The position numbers were made by a program, and so were the translations under genes. A stretch of 64,000 bases of DNA from Siphonodentalium dalli (lineage: Eukaryota > Mollusca > Scaphopoda > Gadilida > Siphonodentaliidae): positions 123,454,754 through 123,518,753 of the forward strand of contig CP136061.1 in NCBI GenBank assembly GCA_032622095.1, written 5' to 3'. Each line of letters begins with the position of its first letter. Position 1 is the first letter of the stretch. Below are positions 12,615 to 64,000 of this stretch, piece after piece. The notes beneath the pieces are model-generated. The model searched no databases, had not been told where the DNA came from, and saw nothing but the letters and a program-made list of their open reading frames with translations.

Positions 12615-12830
12615 CCCTTCCATGACTGGCTCAAGCTTCCTGAAATTTTGCGAAAACCCTGTGCCAAACATTCTCTTATATATGTGAGAATATATATATA
12701 AGAGAATAACAATATTTACCTTGAACTTATAAGCCAGGTCTCTTATATATGCAGAGACTCGCATATATAAGAGAATGCACTGTCACAGGCTCTGTAATGC
12801 TGCACCAGCGCAGCTCCCATCATCAAAGGG
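12615..12830. mobile_element. TTAA-flanked palindromic MITE, complete
   Basis: Flanked on both sides by TTAA (12611-12614 and 12831-12834). Ends cccttccatgactgg and ccatcatcaaaggg. It contains two internal palindromes (tatatgtgagaatatata; gcagagactcgcatatata). TTAA duplication plus CCC ends is the signature of piggyBac-mobilised elements. Confidence 0.75.
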
Positions 12831-13197
12831 TTAACAGAGAAGTTTGATAACATCCCGCACTAGCCACTCCCATGTCATCTCATCCAGGTCTAAACCAGCC
12901 CCATGTCATCAAAATGCAAGTCACCCAATTTTAGATCAATCGCAGCACTGACAAGCACTAACAATCTATCACAAAAATGATGTCCATGCACTTTTGTCCG
13001 AATAAAATGAAAGTTGAGATATTGAAATCACATCTTCAGATTTGAAATGAAGACACTGTCCGAAATTTCAGATAATCATCACTATTGGTGTCATTTAATG
13101 GATTTTCGCATGTTCTATGTCTGTTTGCCACACCAAGTTGGGGAACAGTCATTTTCTGAATCACCAAAGTCAATGTCCTATCACCAGACTAGAATAT

Positions 13198-13305
13198 TTT
13201 GTAACTCTTTTGATGCCACCCGGCACCACAACATGACGTCCCAGTGCCACGATATTAGAATAAGCTGGGAATTTTTCACAATAATGCACGTTTGGCATCA
13301 AAAGA
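13198..13305. mobile_element. Small inverted-repeat element, ends AACTCTTTTGATGCCA
   Basis: gtaactcttttgatgcca (13201-13218) is mirrored by tggcatcaaaagagttaa (13293-13310). The right side has TTAA; the left side has a one-base variant (gtaa). It is probably another TTAA-inserting MITE family. Confidence 0.55.
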
Positions 13306-13309
13306 GTTA

Positions 13310-14150
13310 ACAATCTCATGGTTTATCCAGGCTCAATAGTCAGGGTATGTGCGGTAGTCGATCGAATGGGCATCGCCTTGGTAGGATTATCCAGGCAAGG
13401 GGATTTGACAATATATGCCGCTGTAGATGCTAACATAGATTGCGTTAAGCTGCTACAAAATAAACCCCCTGGTTTATAAAATAGTTCTTCCTACTGAATA
13501 TGACTGTTAATAATTATAATATGTCTATACTATATTTCACCAACTTCATCATGACAATTTTTTTTAGAAAATGCCCAAACACTATAATGTGACTATGAAA
13601 AGTGGTAAGTTGGAGTGATGATTGTGGTGCATGAATTGATAAGTTGAATGCTGGTGGATGCGGATGTACAGATTAATTGCATGGTGGATGATGAATCCAT
13701 AGTCGGCGGTAATATATTTAAAAAAAATTATCATAGAAAAATTATTCAGAATTAAATTATACTGGTTTAAACATTAGTAAATTGATAGAAAAATAACGTT
13801 TTTAATGGATTAAAATCATAAATTATTAAAGGTACATACATGTAGTTTATTAATAAAAATACTGAAGGTTGTCATTTATTTCATTGACAATAGTGTTGAC
13901 AAAATTCAATGTATCCTTGAAACTAACAGGGGCCCAGGAATATATATTATTTCTTTTATTTTATTATATACTATATTACAAATTACAATGTGTTTATGGG
14001 AGGCTGTTTTCACATTTATTTTCCCAATTGCTCTTAGCACAATAGCCATAACAAATTTTTACCGCTCCAAGATCAAATGAGGTTCATTCATAATAAGTTT
14101 TTGTTAGTTGTTTTATGTTTTCTAAAAGAAACTCACCAGATAGTCATTCT
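13310..14150. other. Non-coding stretch, nothing identified
   Basis: AT-rich, with a tatatatt/tttattttatta run near 13940-13980. No exon, RNA or bounded element seen. Confidence 0.35.
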
Positions 14151-14168
14151 GCAGACTATTCTATAAGA

Positions 14169-14304
14169 CAGGGATGCCAGAAGCACCAATGGGCAAGGGG
14201 GGCAAACCAGTCAGGAGGGCACTATTCGGGTACCCACTGGACACCCCTGGGTCAGGGAAAGGGGGGCAAGTGCCCCTGCATGCCCCCCTTCTCCGGCGTC
14301 CCTG
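14169..14304. mobile_element. hAT-type MITE with 8-bp target duplication
   Basis: Ends cagggatgccagaag and cttctccggcgtccctg. Flanked by ctataaga at 14161-14168 and 14305-14312, an exact 8-bp duplication. At 136 bp it has no coding capacity. Related to the longer copy at 18532-18897. Confidence 0.8.
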
Positions 14305-14352
14305 CTATAAGAATTAAGGTGGTTTTGTTTATGGTGATCAATAATTGTGCTT

Positions 14353-14497
14353 CACCATTTCATGATAGGAGCTGCGCTGGTGCAGCATTAAAGATTCTAT
14401 GCCAGTGCATTCTCTATATGGGAGACTTGCATATATATAAGAGAATGCATGGCACAGGGTTTTTGCAAAATTTCATGAAGTTGCAGTCATGGAAGGG
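14353..14497. mobile_element. TTAA-type palindromic MITE, single-hairpin copy
   Basis: Carries one core palindrome (ccagtgcattctctatatgg ... gagaatgcatggcacaggg) and the right end catggaaggg|ttaa (14498-14501). The left end is worn (accatttcatgataggagc). It is in reverse orientation to some other copies. Confidence 0.6.
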
Positions 14498-14761
14498 TTA
14501 AGCCTAATGTGATTGGGCTCAAGGGAAATTGACATTGCAGATTTTTAAATTTAATTTTAAGCACAAATTCTGCCCACATAATGTTAAATGAATTGTGCTT
14601 TTAAGCACAAGTAATTATGCCTATTAAAGTGCAATTCAATTGCGCTTAAGTCCAATTATTTAATAAATATGAAAATGGCCTCCCATACCGGATAGTAATC
14701 CTGCAGAAGAATTAATGGAGTTTTGTTTATGGTGATCAATAATTGAACTTTTTGAAGGTCT

Positions 14762-14843
14762 TGTGGATGAAGATGGATAACTCTAAAATCAAGTGGTTAT
14801 TATTACCACTTGATTTTAGTGTTATCCATCTTCATCCGCAAGA
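14762..14843. repeat. Near-perfect hairpin, gatgaagatggataactc family
   Basis: gatgaagatggataactcta and the following bases are mirrored by ttagtgttatccatcttcatc, with the axis at about 14803. Single arms of the same repeat occur at 36705-36735 and 59140-59172. Confidence 0.7.
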
Positions 14844-15003
14844 CCGTCCGGGCAATCTCACACGACTTCCCCGTCAAGAACATTTTGGGCTGAAGTTTGT
14901 TAGATAGTGCCGTCCACCTCCTCCAAGCCCACCCACCCTACAAGTGATTTTTCCTATAGTGTTTTTGAAACGTGTCTCTTTGTGGTGTCATTCTTTTGGT
15001 ATG

Positions 15004-15050
15004 CCCGTTATTTCGTAAAGATGATTTTTTACGAAATAACGGGTATGTTA
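15004..15050. repeat. Perfect short hairpin, cccgttatttcgtaaa
   Basis: cccgttatttcgtaaa and tttacgaaataacggg are exact complements about 15 bases apart. Possibly a small foldback element; no other function is visible. Confidence 0.55.
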
Positions 15051-15560
15051 GAGTTACATTTCTTTGCAAAACTCAAAACATTGGGCGAGAAATTATCTCG
15101 ACGGGGAAGTCGTATGATATTGCCACCGTCCGTTTGACCACATGTTTCTCGAAGACTTATTATTAAACATCTCGAGAAATAACAAACATAAAAATTGAGC
15201 TTAAGTCCAATTCAATTGCGTTTAGTCCAATATTTGGAAATAATTGGACTTAAGTCCAAATGTCAATGAATTGGACTTAAGTCCAAATCAATTCACTAAT
15301 TGGCCTTATATAAGTCCAATTATTTGGACTTATAAAGTTATATGAAGTCCAAATAATTGATTTGGACTTACAATATACGTCGATGGCCACATCAATATTA
15401 GTTGCCCATCATTCAACAAATTTATCAGTCACGGTTAATCAATCAACGTGCATCCATTAGTTATCTGCCCATATCACATTATATTTAAGTACCATCATAC
15501 TCATGATACTGATACACCTGTGATTGTGTTTCATTCGGATGAGTGGTTACATTTACCCAC

Positions 15561-15594
15561 CCAACCAATCACATGCTGTTGTTACTATAAATAG
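15561..15594 (+). promoter_or_regulatory. Putative copine promoter: CCAAT and TATA boxes (downstream copy)
   Basis: A CCAAT box (15565-15569, in ccaaccaatca) is followed by actataaatag at 15584-15594, about 75-85 bp before the exon 1 ATG. The stretch from the TATA box to the ATG is recognisably homologous to the upstream copy at 4230-4323, so both were duplicated together. A transcription start near 15620 is inferred from TATA spacing. Confidence 0.55.
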
Positions 15595-15669
15595 CGATGA
15601 CGGTCGCGTTTTCCCCCCAGATCAAAAATCGTTCAGTGGAACGTAATTTAGTAAACAAAATTGACAAAT

Positions 15670-60864
<45,195 letters not shown>

Positions 60865-60952
60865 GTAAATTAATTTATGTACTGTACAAATCAGCAGCCA
60901 AGCAGCTTATTCTCTTATTGTGCTCAAACAAGGGATGTTAATTGTCTCTGGC

Positions 60953-61170
60953 CCCCCAGTGGCTCAGTTGGTAAGGTGTATGGCACATTAGGTCAACATA
61001 AGGAATCCAGCATTACAAAGCTGGTCATAACAGACGCTATGATCCATGCAAGGGGAGGTATCCTAATTTGTGTAGCTGGGCAAGTTTGTTTGTTGCTCTC
61101 CAGGGAGACGTTGGTTCTACATGCAGTAGGCTCCCACGAATATTTTGTTTGCGTTCAAACCGAATACCGA
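60953..61170 (+). repeat. Possible tRNA-derived SINE head
   Basis: ccagtggctcagttggtaag matches the tRNA box A consensus (TGGCTCAGTTGG exact). No clear box B with GGTTCGANNCC at tRNA spacing was found; gttggttctacatgc at 61110 is a weak candidate. A diverged SINE is plausible. It is not a functional tRNA. Confidence 0.35.
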
Positions 61171-61401
61171 ATCAAATAACATTAATATTCGTAATCGAAT
61201 CAACGATTATAACTAGTCGCACTTTCAAGCAGGTAAACTCAATTTATCACACAAGCAATTGTCAAATGATCGCATATGTCAACCGGAAATAGTGACTGCT
61301 TCAAAATGGTGATTTAAAAAAGGGTACATCAATAAAAATTGTCCCAACAACAGGATCATTGCCAACCGAATGAACAGGTATGTTAGAGTGCTAGTCATTA
61401 A

Positions 61402-61598
61402 CCCTTTGAGTACCTGGTCGATTTTTGTATCAACCCATATACCCTGTGCCAATGCATTCTCTTATATATGCGAGTCGACCGAGTTTTTTTTTTTTTTTTT
61501 ACAATTTTTTACAATTTTAATAATTTATTCTTATATTCTTTAACAGACTTATTTTGTAGGTTTAGGGCCGATGAGATCGACCCCTGGCACTCAAAGGG
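61402..61598. mobile_element. TTAA-flanked MITE, ccctttgagtacc end type
   Basis: TTAA at 61398-61401 and 61599-61602; ends ccctttgagtacc and ggcactcaaaggg. It shares the core gccaatgcattctcttatat and tatgcgagtcgacc with the other TTAA MITEs but then runs into poly-T (61485-61500) and lacks the complementary half. Confidence 0.75.
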
Positions 61599-61711
61599 TT
61601 AAAAGCTGCCTGATATTCGATACAGGCAAATGTGAGGTGATTTCCCAATGAAATGAACATTTTACTTGAACTGACAAGTCAAACAAACTGCATGTTGGGT
61701 GATAATTGAGT

Positions 61712-61965
61712 CAAGCCTTGAAATAGTGTGTCTGTCATTTGCAGAATGAGGTCCCCAGAGGGTGAATTTGGTGATGCTACCCCGCATAGCGGGCTAGCAT
61801 CACCAAATGCACCCTCTGGGGACCTCATTCTGCTTACAACTCAGCAGAATGAGGTTCCCAGAGGGTGAATTTGGTGATGCTAACCCGCTATGTGTGGTAG
61901 CATCACTAAATTCACCCTCTGGGGACCTCATTCTGCAAATGACAGGCACACTATTTCAAGGCTTG
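61712..61965. mobile_element. Compound foldback element, complete, 8-bp target duplication
   Basis: Ends caagccttgaaatag and ctatttcaaggcttg; exact 8-bp flanks aattgagt at 61704-61711 and 61966-61973. 254 bp, the same length as the copy at 39963-40216. Two palindromes separated by cttacaactcag. Confidence 0.92.
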
Positions 61966-62294
61966 AATTGAGTTGAATAATGTATGCCACTGTTGGCAAT
62001 GCACACTATGGTAATGAGGGTTAGGTTTACTACATTTTGATAGTTTCGCAGTTTTGAACCAGGAACCAGCCTATTCAACAAGAGGCACTGAATGCGCGCC
62101 AATAAGCAGACAGTCGAGTCATAAAAATGGCCAACAGCTTTGATAGCAATTTGCATTCACTATAAGCATTTGTATCTACTTTGAGAAGAAAACCTGTTAT
62201 TAAAATTAACTTTTACTTCCATGAGAAGAAACTTAAGACAGTTGTTGCTGAATTTCGCACATAGACTGGTCCTTGCCTCAAAGCAACCAGCCAC

Positions 62295-63489
62295 CAGACT
62301 TGTTTACTTTGAAAATCAGAAATAGGGAGATTCACCTTCATAAATAGTGAGATTTGGATAAAAATAGGGAGATTTTATCTTCGATGGTAAATTACTAAAA
62401 CATCACGTATAGAAAGGAATTTATGGGCTACTATAAATAAAGAATAAGTTATTATGATTATATATTATTTTATTTTATATATAAACTTAAAAATCAATAA
62501 TAATATATTACAACATTACTCGTCGCATCGTTGATCTTCATGGTTGAACTTTGGAAAATTTACTGCAGTTTTGTAGTCGATTAATTCGTCTGCGAGATCG
62601 TCGAATTGCTCATCTGTCTGAATTAGCCCAAAGCGTTTTAACAAACTTATCAACGATGATTCCGTAACATTGTCCCTGGCTTCTTCCTTTGGATTAAGAA
62701 TGGTCAAATCATCAAATATGTGTTCCTCAAAGGGAAATTTCTGAATCATTTTGTCAACAATTGACTGATAGAACATACGCGCACTGTCATAAAATGTTTT
62801 CACTTCTCTTGGGCTTATTTGCCCTTTGACCTCCTCGATGTATGCGCGCGCTGTCATGCCAACTCCGAGACTAGTATCCGGAAGTTGATTTTCTGTTAAC
62901 TCATATCGTACCGAGGTGATAGTGTCACTGGCTTTTATCACGATGCTTTTCACGAACTTTCCTAAGAATTTCCTTAACAACCTTTCCATCTCAGTCTGCA
63001 TGAATCCCAGCATGGTTTCGTCTGATTGAAATAGCGTATTAAATTCGTTCATTGTATGAAGAATGTAGTTTAGTAAATAAGTGATTTGTTATGACGAAAG
63101 AAAAATGTGTTTCGTTATATAGTCACACATAAGCTTGTAAGGAAATCCGCCGTTTATGATATTGACAAATACAGCTCAGTTTCCACTTACTCATTCGTCA
63201 CTTTCACAAAAGAATCAAAGCCGACATGAATACCAGTGTAGCTGGTAGGATTAGTCTAAATTGATTTATTGCACCCGCATGGCTTCATTGCGTGTGGTCA
63301 GCCGCTAGCTAATTGATTTTTGCGCCTGTTTTAGTCGCCACAGGGACAGCCTATTAATCACTGTAAATTATATTTTTATTCTGGTATAGACATTTGAAAT
63401 CGGGAGATTCTGTTTCCGGATCGGGAGCGTGGGAAAAGACGATTAAAATCGGGAGTCTCCCGCGAAAATCGGGAGGGTAAACAAGTCTG
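62295..63489 (-). mobile_element. hAT transposon copy 2, 8-bp target duplication, internally deleted
   Basis: Ends cagacttgtttac and gtaaacaagtctg as in copy 1; exact 8-bp flanks ccagccac at 62287-62294 and 63490-63497. 1195 bp. Compared with copy 1 it lacks the segment encoding the dimerisation domain (junction near 62518) but keeps upstream coding sequence missing from copy 1. Confidence 0.92.
62516..63052 (-). pseudogene. hAT transposase internal fragment
   Basis: An open frame of 178 codons, MNEFNTLFQSDETML ... FGLIQTDEQFDDLADELIDY, ending at the deletion junction just after a DQRCDE-like motif. It overlaps copy 1 in the shared middle part. Neither copy has the catalytic DDE core, so both would depend on another element for movement. 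Confidence 0.8.
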
Positions 63490-63633
63490 CCAGCCACCCA
63501 ATCCATAGTAACTTGAACTTTTTTTATCACACTATGTAATGACATCCACAAAAGTTGTGTCCTAGCTGTGTATTATATTTCATGGTGCTGTCAGTGTTCC
63601 GCTGTTTATGAGACTACAGTCACCACTCAGGGA

Positions 63634-63987
63634 CAAGCCCTGAAATAGTGTGTCTGTTTACAGAATGAGGTTCACAGATGGTGAATTTAGTGACACCACC
63701 CTGCACAGTGGGCTAGTATAACTAAATTCACCCTCTGGGGACCTCATTCTGCTTAGGCCTCATCTTCTGGGAAGTATCTTGTTTCAATTTTTTTAGTTCC
63801 TTTTTGTTCATTTTCTAAGTTCACTAATTTGCAGAAGATAAAATGCATAATTGAGGTGACTAATGGTGAACATCACCAACTTCATTTGGGGAACTTCAAA
63901 CTAGTCTTATATCTCCCATAGCATTTGAGGCATTCACCCTCTGGGGACCTCATTCTGCAAATTACAGACACGCTATTTCAAGGCTTG
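63634..63987. mobile_element. Foldback element, long form, 8-bp target duplication
   Basis: Ends caagccctgaaatag and ctatttcaaggcttg; flanks ctcaggga (63626-63633) and ctcatgga (63988-63995), 8 bp with one mismatch. 354 bp. Between one complete palindrome and one half palindrome it keeps a unique spacer (63765-63930) that also occurs in the 3160 and 42082 copies. This is probably the ancestral arrangement from which the 254-bp form was derived. Confidence 0.8.
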
Positions 63988-64000
63988 CTCATGGATATTG

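Larger units (their letters stand above)
14560..15370. repeat. Cluster of TTGGACTTAAGTCCAA palindromes
   Basis: The palindrome ttggacttaagtccaa occurs twice intact at 15245-15290. Variants (gcgcttaagtccaa, ggacttataaagt, gtgcttttaagcac) are spread over 14560-14655 and 15200-15370. The cluster ends about 200 bp before the copine CCAAT/TATA promoter. It may be a degenerate foldback repeat or, less likely, a regulatory cluster. Confidence 0.5.

Noticed and set aside
60953-61030. Functional tRNA gene
   Set aside because: Box A is good but there is no box B at the right distance and no acceptor stem pairing.

Overview
The window reads as nuclear DNA of an invertebrate animal. It is AT-rich, has short GT-AG exons separated by long introns, and is packed with small palindromic transposons. 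The repeat types (units ending in a 'GAGTTATGGCCCTT'-like motif, foldback MITEs, minisatellites inside inverted repeats) suggest a marine lophotrochozoan, most likely a mollusc. That taxonomic call is inference only. Nothing here looks prokaryotic, and I found no operon, CRISPR array or phage.

One host gene fills the window on the + strand: a copine, a Ca2+-dependent phospholipid-binding protein with two C2 domains and a C-terminal vWA/copine domain. I could assemble 20 coding exons by eye (15670 to 60864). They join in frame at every boundary into 492 residues that run colinear with animal copines, up to the conserved 'ERDIVQ' motif. The last 40-70 residues and the 3' UTR must lie beyond 64000.

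The 5' part of this gene is duplicated. A second, diverged set of its first exons lies upstream: exon 1 at 4324, exon 2 at 7196, exon 3 at 8796 and exon 5 at about 10583. Both first exons carry a TATA box about 85-95 bp before the ATG. The upstream exon 2 has lost one base and no upstream exon 4 was found, so the upstream copy cannot encode a copine alone. Its intact first exon could still act as an alternative promoter and first exon for the main gene.

Layout. 1-2080: a minisatellite enclosed by an inverted repeat. 3160-3581: foldback element. 4230-10630: decaying upstream copy of the copine 5' end. 10780-15400: MITEs and hairpins. 15565-15746: main promoter and exon 1. 16237-19923: a 3.7 kb element with long inverted ends, a 9-bp target duplication and nested insertions. 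20265-22836: LINE relics, one with a clear target-site duplication. 24527-27973: exons 2-4. 27961-29250: a 37-bp minisatellite whose unit contains the exon-4 end and splice donor. 29658-34967: a 5.3 kb interval bounded by inverted repeats, with no recognised protein. 35040-36160: tandem array of about 160 bp units. 36450-45094: exons 5-13 with MITEs. 46000-48385: AT palindrome array and LINE/SINE-like tails. 49914-60864: exons 14-20, one hAT element and one Tigger/pogo relic. 61402-63987: three more complete transposons, including a second hAT copy whose deletion is complementary to that of the first.

I do not see a new multi-gene system. The unusual content is structural: the 5' duplication of the copine gene, the splice-donor minisatellite, and several transposon families whose boundaries can be set to the base from target duplications.
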